Shown: one piece after another, positions 8,816 through 18,263 of the stretch
Position numbering within the stretch: position 1 is the first letter of the stretch
Layout of the letters: every line of letters begins with the position of its first letter
Assembly: GCA_964553925.1 (NCBI GenBank)
Contig: CAZKNR010000182.1
Location: forward strand, 1 to 64,000
Source: DAISKN01 sp964553925
Lineage (GTDB): Bacteria > Acidobacteriota > Vicinamibacteria > Marinacidobacterales > SMYC01
DNA length: 64,000 nt
Direction of reading: 5' to 3'
Program-made: the position numbers and the translations under genes
Notes under the pieces: generated by a model
The model's database searches: none
Told to the model about the DNA's origin: nothing
What the model saw: only the letters and a program-made list of their open reading frames with translations

Positions 8816-9715
8816 ATGACGCCGTTCGTTATTTTGGCGGCCACGGTCCGTGTGGTCGTGCTGTCCACCATGCTTGCCGATACCAAAGGTGTCGGCGAGT
8901 GGGGGTTCGGAGCTCTCGTCGAAGCTGACGGGCGGCGGATTCTTTTCGATACCGGAAAATTCCCGGAGACGGTTCTCCGAAACTCCCGCGATCTGGGTAT
9001 CGACCTCTCCGCCATCGAGGAAGTGATCCTGAGCCACAACCACATCGATCACACCGGCGGACTGGTAGCGCTGAGACGCGAGCTTTCGAAGTCGAACCCA
9101 AAAGCGCTCTCGCGGGCGCACGTTGGGAGGGGCATCTTCTGGGAGCGACCGGATGACAAGCCGGAGGAGAGCGCCCTCACTGTCCGGAAGGCGTATGAAG
9201 AGCTGGGAGGAAGCTTTATCGAGCACGCTGGCCCCGCCGAGATCCACCCCGGAATGTGGCTCACGGGTCCGGTCCCGCGTGTCCATCCCGAGAGAAACTG
9301 GAGCGACGTTACGAAGGTGCGGACCCCGGAAGGTCTGGTCGAGGACACCATCCCGGAGGATCAGTCGCTTCTGATCGAGACCGAGTCGGGCCTGGTCGTG
9401 ATCTCGGGATGCGGCCACGCGGGAGTCATCAATACTCTCGAGTACGCGCGAAAGACCGTGAAGGAGGCGCCGATCCACGCCGCGCTCGGAGGTTTTCATC
9501 TCTTCCGGGCCTCCCCAGAGCATCTCGCATGGACGGGAACGAAGCTCCGCGAGATGGGGCTCGAACATTTGCTCGGGGCTCACTGCACGGGGATCGAGGC
9601 GGTGTTCCAATTGAGGGAAAGCGCGGGTCTCGACCGGGATCATTGCTTCGTCGGTGCCGTGGGTGCTTACTTCGAGCTGGGAAAGGGAATCAAGCCTCTC
9701 GACCTAGCGCGCTGA
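8816..9715 (+). CDS. MBL-fold metallohydrolase (COG1237-like)
   Basis: This is a 299-residue metallo-beta-lactamase-fold protein. The dinuclear metal motif HNHIDH is at residues 74-79, with DTG upstream, SGCGHAG near residue 200, and GGFHLF and GAHCTG further on. This order is that of the COG1237 group, which includes proteins annotated as dihydropterin-ribofuranosyl-aminobenzene phosphate synthase-like. A short hydrophobic N-terminus is not clearly a signal peptide. It is tightly coupled to the radical SAM gene and probably acts with it. The stop overlaps the converging amidase gene by 12 bases. Confidence 0.83.
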   Translation: MTPFVILAATVRVVVLSTMLADTKGVGEWGFGALVEADGRRILFDTGKFPETVLRNSRDLGIDLSAIEEVILSHNHIDHTGGLVALRRELSKSNPKALSRAHVGRGIFWERPDDKPEESALTVRKAYEELGGSFIEHAGPAEIHPGMWLTGPVPRVHPERNWSDVTKVRTPEGLVEDTIPEDQSLLIETESGLVVISGCGHAGVINTLEYARKTVKEAPIHAALGGFHLFRASPEHLAWTGTKLREMGLEHLLGAHCTGIEAVFQLRESAGLDRDHCFVGAVGAYFELGKGIKPLDLAR

Positions 9716-11140
9716 GATCCGAGGCGTGTCCTCAAAGGCGAGGACCGCCTCGCACCATGAAGCGGTCGCGAGAAGCCGGTCTTCCGCGAACGCTGGTGCG
9801 ATGAGCTGAAGCGCCAGCGGGAGGCCTTCGGCGCTCAAGCCGCTCGGAATCGCGATGGCCGGCAGGCCCGAGAAACTTCCCGGAACGCAGAGGCTCGGGT
9901 CTCCGGTGGATTCGAGCCCCTTGGGTGCTGGCGTGGGTGCGACCGGCATCAGGAGCGCATCCAGCCCCTCGAGGGCTCGCGTCATGTCCCGACGAAACTC
10001 TCGCTGGATCCGAAGGGCGCGCGCGTACTCGAACCCCGGGATCGAGAGGCCCTCTTTGACGATGGCATTGATGAAGGGCCGGTAGGAGTCGGCATTGCTG
10101 GCGAAGCGCTCGCGATGATAGGCCGCAGCCTCGACCCGCATCACGAGCGCATGGGCGCTGCGAATCTTCTCGACGGAGTCGGGGAGGTGCACCTCCTCGA
10201 TCGAAGCACCTTCCCGCCTGAAGGCCGAAGCCACCGCGTCCAGATGAGCGCTTACCTCCGCACTCGCTTTGTCTTGGTAGAGCCCTCTCGGGATTCCGAG
10301 TTTCAGCGGCCGTCGGTCCCGACTCAGCGCAGCCATGTAGTCTATCGTCGGGGCTTCGGCCGAGAGCAAATCGGCATCATCGTGCCCGGCCAGAACCCCG
10401 AGCGCCAAAGCGGCGTCTGGAACCGTTCCAGCGAAGATCCCCACGTGATCCAGGCTCCAGGCGAGGGGAGTGACTCCGGCGGTACTGATCCTTCCGTGCG
10501 TCGGCTTGAGGCCGACGATGCCGCAGTACGCAGCGGGTCGAAGCACGGAGCCGCCCGTCTGCGTCCCAATTGCGAGCGACATCATGCCGGACGCGACTCC
10601 CGCCGCGGAGCCGCTGGAGGATCCGCCTGGCGTGTGCTCGAGGTTCCAGGGGTTTCGCGTGGCGGCGGGATCGCCGGATGCGAATTGGGTAGTGGCGGTC
10701 TTTCCGAGGATGACGGCGCCCGCGCCTCTGAGTTTCGCGACAGAGGTGGCATCGGCTTCGGGCCGCTCGTGGGCGAACTCTCCCGATCCGTTCGTGGTGA
10801 TCATTCCGGCGACGGCGATGATGTCCTTGATCCCGACGGGAACGCCGTGGAGCGGACCGCGGAACTCACCCCGGCGGGCTTCGGCTTCGAGCTCCCTCGC
10901 GGTCTCGAGGGCGCCCGCCCGATCCACGTGGACCCAGGCGAGGACGGAGGGCTCCACCTCGTCGATGCGCTTCAGGCAAGCTTCTACGACTTCGACGGGA
11001 GAGAGAGTCCCCGCACGCACCTGCCGCGCGATTTCCGCTGCCGTCAAATCATGCATCGCACCCTCGCTGCGAGATAGCCGGGAGAAAGCAGTGGCACCGA
11101 AAGCGAGACCGGTGCTGGTGAGAAACGATCGTCGATCCAC
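9704..11140 (-). CDS. Amidase-signature-family hydrolase with Tat signal
   Basis: This is an amidase of the GatA/fatty-acid-amide-hydrolase type. The conserved lysine sits in VGIKDII, and the glycine/serine-rich core TPGGSSSGSAAGVASG carries the cis-serine and nucleophile positions. The N-terminus begins DRRSFL followed by a hydrophobic run, a Tat signal, so it is probably periplasmic and is not the tRNA amidotransferase. I chose GTG 11140 because AAGGAGG at 11147-11153 is correctly spaced; a TTG at 11158 lies upstream of that site. The substrate is unknown. Confidence 0.87.
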   Translation of the reverse strand: MDRRSFLTSTGLAFGATAFSRLSRSEGAMHDLTAAEIARQVRAGTLSPVEVVEACLKRIDEVEPSVLAWVHVDRAGALETARELEAEARRGEFRGPLHGVPVGIKDIIAVAGMITTNGSGEFAHERPEADATSVAKLRGAGAVILGKTATTQFASGDPAATRNPWNLEHTPGGSSSGSAAGVASGMMSLAIGTQTGGSVLRPAAYCGIVGLKPTHGRISTAGVTPLAWSLDHVGIFAGTVPDAALALGVLAGHDDADLLSAEAPTIDYMAALSRDRRPLKLGIPRGLYQDKASAEVSAHLDAVASAFRREGASIEEVHLPDSVEKIRSAHALVMRVEAAAYHRERFASNADSYRPFINAIVKEGLSIPGFEYARALRIQREFRRDMTRALEGLDALLMPVAPTPAPKGLESTGDPSLCVPGSFSGLPAIAIPSGLSAEGLPLALQLIAPAFAEDRLLATASWCEAVLAFEDTPRISAR

Positions 11141-11151
11141 AAGCTTCCTCC

Positions 11152-11463
11152 TTGCCAACGCCCTTGTTTCCCTCCGGAACGGCCGCTAGACTGTCATCAT
11201 ATGAGCTCCACCGCAAAGGGAGCCTGAGCAAGGAAGACGCGTTGCGCTGGCTTCAGAAGTTCGAAGCGGTTGCGGAAATCGACCAGGCTGCGGAGAGAAG
11301 GCAAGGAGCTCGCCCTCAATGGTCGATAGAGATTTCGCTCTCTTTGATCGAAGCCGCCCGCGCGGCCGGCTTTCTGTCGCCGTCCGCCCTGGCGACTCGT
11401 GAATCCGATGACGAAGCTGTGCGCCGCACCTGGGATCGGCTACGCGCCAGGCTGCGGAAGTGA
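11152..11463 (+). CDS. Small conserved-looking protein of unknown function, start unclear
   Basis: The central part (GSLSKEDALRWLQKFEAVAE, then WSIEISLSLIEAARAAG, then DDEAVRRTWDRLRARL) has the charge and helix pattern of a real small cytoplasmic protein. The open frame has only TTG starts (11152, 11164 or 11239). An ATG at 11201, behind a TAGACT -10-like box, is one frame off and hits a stop after eight codons; one extra A in the AAA at 11215-11217 would join it to this frame. The gene may be frameshifted, or this may be an assembly error. No function is recognised. Confidence 0.42.
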   Translation: MPTPLFPSGTAARLSSYELHRKGSLSKEDALRWLQKFEAVAEIDQAAERRQGARPQWSIEISLSLIEAARAAGFLSPSALATRESDDEAVRRTWDRLRARLRK

Positions 11464-11549
11464 CCGAGCTCCCCACGCCGGCTTTTCCGTTCGAGGGAAT
11501 CTTGCGCCCGTCGTTCGTGTCTCGTCAAGGATGTCGGTTTGACGCTGAT

Positions 11550-12506
11550 CTAACTCGCCGAACCGACCTCACTCCACACCACCTCCGCAAGCGCGGCGTC
11601 CTGGGCTCCGACTCCCGTGAGGTCGCAGACGATGAGCTCGTCACCCTCTCGCCCTTTGAGCCGACCGATGACGATGTCGCCGAGCTCTCCGTAGACGTCC
11701 TTCTCGGTGAGGCGCCCGGCTTCGAGAGCGTGATGGATCTCGCCGAGCTTCGAGCACTGGGAGAGCTTGTCGGCGACGATCTTGTCCGCCCGTTCCAGCA
11801 CGTCGACGTCGAGCTCCTGCTTGTCGGGGCCGTCGGAGCCGACGGCGACGATCGTGGCCCCCGGTTTCAGGAACGACGCCTCGACGATCGGACTCCTCGC
11901 GGGAGTTACGGTGACGACGAGGTCCGCGTCCTCGAGAGCTTCCTTCGCTGAGGAGACCGCGGAAACCTGGATCCCGAGCGCTTCCGTCATCTCTTCCGCG
12001 TATCGCGCGCGGCGCTCGGAGCTCGGGCTCCAGGCGGAGACACGCGCGGGACGCTTGACGCGCGCGATCGCGCGGAGCTGGTAGCGAGCTTGAGATCCGG
12101 TTCCGAGCATCGCCATCTTCTCGATCTTCTCGGGCGCGAGGAGTCGTGTCGCGAGGGCGCCGGCGGCGGCGGTCCGGAGCTCGGTGAGATAGGCGTTGTC
12201 GTGGAGCAGAAGAAGAGGAAAACCGGTGGTCGCGTCGAAGACGAGGACGAGGCCGGAGCTCATCGGAAGCCCGCGATCCGGGTTGCGATAGAAGCCTGAA
12301 GCCACCTTGACGGCGAAGATCGGCGAGCCCTGCAGGTAGGCGCCCTTCACATGGACTTCACCGAGAGCCTCCTTGAAGTCGAAGCCCATTGGGGCGGGCT
12401 GCACGACGCTCCCTTCCGCAAGCGCTCGGAACGCCCGCTCGACAGCGGCGAGCGCCTGCTCTTCCCCGATCCGCTCTCGAAGCTCTCTTTCCTCGACGAT
12501 TCGCAT
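11550..12506 (-). CDS. Ornithine cyclodeaminase / mu-crystallin family protein
   Basis: This is an NAD(P)-dependent enzyme of the ornithine cyclodeaminase/mu-crystallin fold, 318 residues. The conserved opening FxVKVASGFY-like segment, LLHDNAYLTELRTAAA and the Rossmann loop LGTGSQARYQL are all present, as are VTVTPARSPI and AVGSDGPDKQEL. Members include ornithine cyclodeaminase, lysine cyclodeaminase, ketimine reductase and ectoine-utilisation proteins, so the exact substrate is open. I chose the start at MRIVEERE because that is where the family begins. It stands alone between genes of other roles. Confidence 0.88.
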   Translation of the reverse strand: MRIVEERELRERIGEEQALAAVERAFRALAEGSVVQPAPMGFDFKEALGEVHVKGAYLQGSPIFAVKVASGFYRNPDRGLPMSSGLVLVFDATTGFPLLLLHDNAYLTELRTAAAGALATRLLAPEKIEKMAMLGTGSQARYQLRAIARVKRPARVSAWSPSSERRARYAEEMTEALGIQVSAVSSAKEALEDADLVVTVTPARSPIVEASFLKPGATIVAVGSDGPDKQELDVDVLERADKIVADKLSQCSKLGEIHHALEAGRLTEKDVYGELGDIVIGRLKGREGDELIVCDLTGVGAQDAALAEVVWSEVGSAS

Positions 12507-12617
12507 GTGTAGGGTTTTACCCTCGGACAGTCGGGGGAAAAAGGACCCGGCGCAGCGCACGGATTCCGCGTTCCCTCTCGCGCTAAGTTACCACTCGTTC
12601 GTGATGGAAAGTGGAGT

Positions 12618-12633
12618 CAGCGCGAAAGCGCTG
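12618..12633. other. Small hairpin with GAAA loop
   Basis: CAGCGC, GAAA and GCGCTG form a perfect six-base stem with a GNRA loop, in the 213-base gap between two minus-strand genes. There is no T run on either side, so it is not a standard terminator. No other feature is seen in this gap. Confidence 0.3.
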
Positions 12634-12719
12634 GCGGGTTCGGTCATTCGTCACGAGTAGTAGTGTTGGGCGCATAACCGATGACGGGGAGACGGTAGCG
12701 GGCGGACCTCCAACCGAGT

Positions 12720-13490
12720 CTAGTCTGCCGCCTCCCCCGATTCGGCCATCCGACTCCGTTGTTTCTCTTCGAGCTCAGCCACGAGCGCCCTCGCTTCCTC
12801 GACCTCGCAAGCGGCCCGTACGGCTTCGTCCTCCGCGCGCGTCAGCGCCACCCGCGCCGCTTCGAGCGCTCGAGTGCTGAGCTCCGCCTGTGCCGTCGCC
12901 CTCGCCAGTGCGTCGCTTGCCGTCGCGAGGGCCTCCTCATCTTCCAACATCACCTTCGCGACGCGCTCCACCGCAGTCGGCGGGGCGGTCGCCGGCGGTG
13001 CCAAGGACGAGAGCGCGCCGAATCCCGGCGACTCCACGTCCTCGGTCAATCGACCCCTCATGGGATCCGGGTTCTCGCTTCCGTAGCTCGCGAGAGCCTC
13101 GAGGGTCGTCGTGATGCGCCGCATCAAGGGCTCGCTCGCAGCCTGGCCGCCCTCCGCGAGGATGTAGCGGACGCGCCGGATCGCCTCCTCGATTGCTCGG
13201 CGACGCTCTCGTTCCGCATCCGAAAGCTCCGATCCGTCTCCCGCGAGCGCCGCCTTCTGCACGCGTCGATAGCGATCTCCGATGAAGAGGAGCTCGTCGA
13301 GCTCCGGCCTGGCCGTCCAATACAGCTGATTGATCGCCCAGGCCGAAGCGCTCGGCTTCGGAAGGTCGCGGACCCGCTTGGCCGCCCCGGGGTCGCCGCC
13401 CTTCTTCAGAGCCGCCGCGAGATCGTTTCGCGCCTGGACGAACTCCCCGAGAGGAAGCTGGTAGATTCGATCCAGCTCCTCATCACTCAT
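12720..13490 (-). CDS. Conserved protein of unknown function with C-terminal coiled coil
   Basis: The 256-residue protein opens with MSDEELDRIYQLPLGEF and has the segment RDLPKPSASAWAINQL. That segment marks a family of uncharacterised proteins I associate with Acidobacteria and Actinobacteria. A long Ala/Glu/Arg-rich helix fills roughly residues 165-250 and looks like a coiled coil. No signal peptide or membrane segment is visible. It lies 17 bases downstream of the PQQ-propeller gene on the same strand, so it is probably in that transcript. The function is unknown. Confidence 0.7.
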   Translation of the reverse strand: MSDEELDRIYQLPLGEFVQARNDLAAALKKGGDPGAAKRVRDLPKPSASAWAINQLYWTARPELDELLFIGDRYRRVQKAALAGDGSELSDAERERRRAIEEAIRRVRYILAEGGQAASEPLMRRITTTLEALASYGSENPDPMRGRLTEDVESPGFGALSSLAPPATAPPTAVERVAKVMLEDEEALATASDALARATAQAELSTRALEAARVALTRAEDEAVRAACEVEEARALVAELEEKQRSRMAESGEAAD

Positions 13491-13507
13491 GGGAGCGAGC
13501 TCATTGT

Positions 13508-14725
13508 CTATTTCTTCACGTCGTAGCAGTAGAGCGTGTCCTGGTCGCGCAGATAGAGTTTCGCGTTCGCGACCACGGGATGGGACCACGTCGGCGAGCC
13601 GCTCGTCTTGAGCTCGAACCGTCCGCTTTCCCGATACGCCGCGCGTGTCGTTTCGGCGAGCCCGGCGACCCCATTCTCGCCGAAGAGATAGAGTCGTCCG
13701 TCGGCCACGATCAGCGAGCCCTTGCCGACGCTTCGATCCTTCCAAAGGACCTCGCCGGTCGCGAAATCGAGAGCGGTCAGGATGCTGCTCGAGAACCCGA
13801 AGAGCGTGTCGTCCACCAGGACCGAGCTCGCGTGGTGGTTCTTCATGTCCTGATGGAAGTACACCTCGCGGGCCGTCATACCCGTCGCGTCTCCCTGGAT
13901 CTCGAGAAGGGCGCACCCGGTGCCGTAGTCCGAGGACACGAAGACGAAGTTTCCGCGAACGATCGGGGTCGCGACGTTCGCGGTTCGATTCGAGACGCGG
14001 CGGTAGCTCCAGAGAACCGACCCGTCGTCGACCCGGAGCCCGAGGACGCGCTCGCCGGTGAAGAAGACCGCTTGACGGACTCCGCGGATTTCAGACACCA
14101 CCGCCGAGGAGTATCCTGCCTCGTCGCTCTCGGTGGCCCAGAGTGTGGCGCCGTCCTTTTTGCTTAGGGCGACGAGGGAGCCACCGCGACCTCCGGCGTT
14201 CACGAGAACGCGATCGTCGAGCACCAGCGGAGATTCGCTGATCCCCCAGCCGATGTTTCCCGCCGAGAACCGCGAAAGCAGATTCACGTGCCAGACGACC
14301 TTCCCCGTCGCCGCCTCCACACAGGCAAGATCGCCGTTTCCGCCGAGCGCGTAGATGCGCGCGCCCTCGACCGTCGGAGCTCCGCGGGGTCCATCGCCCC
14401 GGTTGTTCTCGTACCGCCTGCCCAGCCGCGTCCGCCAGAGCTCTTTTCCCGATCGGGCATCGAATGCGATGAGGTACTCGATGTCCCTTGCTGCTCCCAG
14501 GGTGAAAATGCGTCCGCCGTCGACGGTCACCGTCGAGTAGCCCGCTCCCAAACCGGTGGCCTTCCAAACGAGCGGGGGACCGCCCGCGGGCCAGCTCGAT
14601 AGAAGTCCTGTTTCCAGAGAGAACCCGTCCCGGTTGGGGCCGCGCCACTGCGGCCAGTCTTCGCCACCGGGCGCGTTCGCAATCAGCAAAGCGAAGAGAG
14701 CGTTCGCGAGTCGCATGACTCGCAT
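13508..14725 (-). CDS. Secreted PQQ-like beta-propeller protein
   Basis: The 405-residue protein has an N-terminal hydrophobic signal and then WPQWRGPNRDG, a hallmark of exported PQQ-repeat proteins common in Planctomycetes and Acidobacteria. Repeated blade motifs follow, such as AFDARSGKELWRTRLG, CVEAATGKVVWHVNL and ALDFATGEVLWKDRS. No enzymatic residues can be assigned; such propellers often act as binding scaffolds (BamB-like). ATG 14725 and ATG 14716 are both possible starts. It starts nine bases after the PilZ gene ends and shows no ribosome site of its own, which suggests translational coupling. Confidence 0.85.
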   Translation of the reverse strand: MRVMRLANALFALLIANAPGGEDWPQWRGPNRDGFSLETGLLSSWPAGGPPLVWKATGLGAGYSTVTVDGGRIFTLGAARDIEYLIAFDARSGKELWRTRLGRRYENNRGDGPRGAPTVEGARIYALGGNGDLACVEAATGKVVWHVNLLSRFSAGNIGWGISESPLVLDDRVLVNAGGRGGSLVALSKKDGATLWATESDEAGYSSAVVSEIRGVRQAVFFTGERVLGLRVDDGSVLWSYRRVSNRTANVATPIVRGNFVFVSSDYGTGCALLEIQGDATGMTAREVYFHQDMKNHHASSVLVDDTLFGFSSSILTALDFATGEVLWKDRSVGKGSLIVADGRLYLFGENGVAGLAETTRAAYRESGRFELKTSGSPTWSHPVVANAKLYLRDQDTLYCYDVKK

Positions 14726-14734
14726 TCTAACGCG

Positions 14735-15547
14735 CTAGCGCGGTTTTGCGGCGACGCAGACAGGGCAATCGCTGCTCGCCAGGGAGTCCGGGGGCTTGGG
14801 GTGAGAGGTGTTGTCGAGCTGGCCGCGGTCGCCGCCGAGGCGGTGGAAGAGCTCGCACTCGCGGTAGTAACACTCGTCGAGGGCCTCGATGGCCTCGAAG
14901 TAGAAGTAGGCGTACTCGCCCTCGAAGGACGAGATCGTCATGCGAAGATCCTCGTCGGCCCGTCCCACTCGCGTCTCCTGGGTGCGATCGTAGGAGAGCA
15001 CGAAGATTCCCGGCGACGCCTCAGGCACGTGGCGCCGCACGACGTCCTTCTGAAGCCGAAAGGGCGGCCCCTCGGGCTCGTCGTCTTTAGCCAGCTCCTG
15101 ACGCGGCTCTCTTGCCGGTTCAAGGACCGGCTCCGGAAGGGGTTCAGGAATCGGCTCTTCCACCAGATCCGCGGGCTCGGGCTCTCGGGCCTTGGGCACG
15201 GGGACGGGGGTGACGTCGCCCCGCAGGAGCTGCTCGATCGTGCGCTTGGTCTCCTTCGAGAGATCGACGAACCGGAGGCCGTACCCGGGGGGAAGGCCGT
15301 CACGCCTTCCCACCGTTCCCCGATTCTCCCACACGACGACGGCATCGGCCTCGACCCAGCGCTTTTCCTCACGCAGCACGATGGAGAGCCGCACCCCCGC
15401 TTGCGGGAGGAGGTACATCGGCGTTGCGACGTACGCGCCGGTCAACGACAGGTTCAGGAGCCTGCCTTTTCCCGTGACGAGAAACGAGCGGACGCTGACC
15501 GGAATTCCATCCTTGAAGTCGACGCGCCGCGGTGTTCCGATCGCCAT
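14735..15547 (-). CDS. PilZ-domain protein with a C-terminal GIY-YIG-like conserved region
   Basis: The 270-residue protein begins with a PilZ-type domain (RRVDFKDGIPVSV, LLNLSLTGAYVAT, GYGLRFVDL), expected to bind cyclic di-GMP or act as a degenerate relative. A proline/glutamate-rich linker of about 50 residues follows. The C-terminus (about 190-268) runs GIFVLSYDR, then VGRADEDLRMTISSF, YFYFEAIEALDECYYRECELFH and DNTSHP with a final CPVC. This resembles a GIY-YIG fold plus a metal-binding tail; that reading is tentative. I chose ATG 15547 because upstream residues do not look like protein. Confidence 0.75.
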   Translation of the reverse strand: MAIGTPRRVDFKDGIPVSVRSFLVTGKGRLLNLSLTGAYVATPMYLLPQAGVRLSIVLREEKRWVEADAVVVWENRGTVGRRDGLPPGYGLRFVDLSKETKRTIEQLLRGDVTPVPVPKAREPEPADLVEEPIPEPLPEPVLEPAREPRQELAKDDEPEGPPFRLQKDVVRRHVPEASPGIFVLSYDRTQETRVGRADEDLRMTISSFEGEYAYFYFEAIEALDECYYRECELFHRLGGDRGQLDNTSHPKPPDSLASSDCPVCVAAKPR

Positions 15548-15608
15548 GGGACTTCGGTCATTGTGGCAAAGATCGGCGGAAAGGGAAAACGGCGTTAGAA
15601 AGTCTTGG

Positions 15609-15627
15609 TGTCCCCGGAGCGGGGACA
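15609..15627. other. Hairpin in leader of the PilZ gene
   Basis: TGTCCCC and GGGGACA form a seven-base stem around a five-base loop, about 60 bases before the PilZ start on the minus strand. There is no T run in the minus-strand direction. Its role is unknown. Confidence 0.3.
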
Positions 15628-15652
15628 AAACATGAAGGAAGTCTAGCACGCG

Positions 15653-15690
15653 AAAAAAAAGCCCGGGCCGCGTTCAGCGACCCGGGCTTC
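15653..15690 (-). terminator. Rho-independent terminator of the groEL operon
   Basis: On the minus strand, GCCCGGG pairs with CCCGGGC (the stem extends with two A-T pairs) around a 13-base loop, and eight T residues follow. It sits 20 bases after the groEL stop. Confidence 0.9.
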
Positions 15691-15709
15691 GGACGAAACA
15701 CGAAACGTT

Positions 15710-17356
<1,647 letters not shown>

Positions 17357-17377
17357 GATTCTACATTCCTCCAGAAT

Positions 17378-17668
17378 TTATTCGACGACTCCGAGTACCT
17401 CATCCTCTTTCAGGATCAAGTACTCCTTTCCGTCGAGTTTGACTTCCGAGCCCGAATATTTGCCGACGAGCACTTTGTCGCCCACCTTGACCTCGAGAGG
17501 GACTTTCTTTCCGTCCTTCAAGGTCCGGCCGGATCCGATGGCGATGACTTCGGCGGTCATCGGCTTTTCCTTGGCGCTGTCGGGGATGATGATGGACCCG
17601 ACTTTCTTTTCCGAATCCTCCTCGAGCCGCTTGACGACAATGTTGTCCCTGATGGGTTTGATCTTCAT
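17378..17668 (-). CDS. groES: Co-chaperonin GroES
   Basis: This is the lid of the GroEL cage, 96 residues, the full family length. It begins MKIKPIRDNIVVKR, has the mobile-loop region rich in SAKEKP, and ends VLVGKYSGSEVKLDGKEYLIL followed by the last strand. A good AAGGAGG lies upstream. It sits between hsp20 (33 bases upstream) and groEL in a single heat-shock transcript. Confidence 0.98.
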   Translation of the reverse strand: MKIKPIRDNIVVKRLEEDSEKKVGSIIIPDSAKEKPMTAEVIAIGSGRTLKDGKKVPLEVKVGDKVLVGKYSGSEVKLDGKEYLILKEDEVLGVVE

Positions 17669-17701
17669 ATGTGACTCACTCCTCCTTAGTTCTAGTTAAT
17701 T

Positions 17702-18148
17702 TCAACCGCTGATCGGGATCTGGCGGCCCTTCTCGCTCGCCCGCTTGGGCATGATGACCGTCAAAACCCCTCTCTTGAACTCCGCTTTGACTTTCTCCGC
17801 GTCGACGCTCGACGGAAGCTCGAACGTTCGATGGAACGGCCCGTAGGACCGCTCCATGCGAAGGAACTGTTTTTCGCTCACTTCTTCCTTGAGACGCCTC
17901 TGACCGCGAAGGGTGACGCGATCCTCGTCGATGTTGAGCTCGATGTCGCTTTGTTCCACCTCGGGGAGCTCCGCCTTCAGAATGAGACTCTTGTCGGATT
18001 CGTAGAGATCCACCGCCGGAGACCAGGCTCCGGAGGAGGAAAGCTCTCCTTCGGAATGGCTTCGGGAGAGGGTCTGGTCGATGACCCGATTCATGCGCTC
18101 CTGAAGCGACAGGAGCTCACGGACCGGATCCCAGTGAGCGAATGGCAT
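17702..18148 (-). CDS. Small heat-shock protein, Hsp20/alpha-crystallin family
   Basis: This is an ATP-independent holdase of 148 residues. The alpha-crystallin domain spans about residues 40-140, with the AxLPxxxxxDI pattern (AELPEVEQSDIEL), RYGxFxRxFxLP-like SYGPFHRTFELP, and FKRGVLTVIMPK near the end. The C-terminal IPI motif that drives oligomerisation is present (QIPIS). It is the first gene of the hsp20-groES-groEL operon and lies about 30 bases downstream of the CIRCE element, an unusual lead position for a CIRCE operon. Confidence 0.95.
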   Translation of the reverse strand: MPFAHWDPVRELLSLQERMNRVIDQTLSRSHSEGELSSSGAWSPAVDLYESDKSLILKAELPEVEQSDIELNIDEDRVTLRGQRRLKEEVSEKQFLRMERSYGPFHRTFELPSSVDAEKVKAEFKRGVLTVIMPKRASEKGRQIPISG

Positions 18149-18175
18149 TTTGCTTTGTCGAATTTTCCGAGAGCG

Positions 18176-18202
18176 TTAGCACTCGCGATTGCTGGGTGCT
18201 AA
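18176..18202 (-). promoter_or_regulatory. CIRCE operator (HrcA site)
   Basis: TTAGCACTC, nine bases, then GGGTGCTAA: this matches the CIRCE inverted repeat (TTAGCACTC-N9-GAGTGCTAA) at 17 of 18 positions. It overlaps the expected transcription start of the heat-shock operon. HrcA, its usual repressor, is not encoded in this window. Confidence 0.93.
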
Positions 18203-18210
18203 CAGGCGCG

Positions 18211-18239
18211 ATATTAGTGGCTTTGTTAGCTTCTGTCAA
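18211..18239 (-). promoter_or_regulatory. Sigma-70 promoter of hsp20-groES-groEL
   Basis: On the minus strand, TTGACA (18239-18234) is followed after exactly 17 bases by TAATAT (18216-18211). That is a perfect -35 and a five-of-six -10, directly upstream of CIRCE, as in other groE operons. Confidence 0.88.
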
Positions 18240-18263
18240 GCAAATAAATCTTAGTCTACAATG

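Noticed and set aside
12994..13490. Long upstream continuation of the coiled-coil protein gene (to 13916) as one 398-residue protein
   Set aside because: The part beyond 13490 is out of frame with, and covered by, the PQQ-propeller gene. MSDEELD is the natural start.
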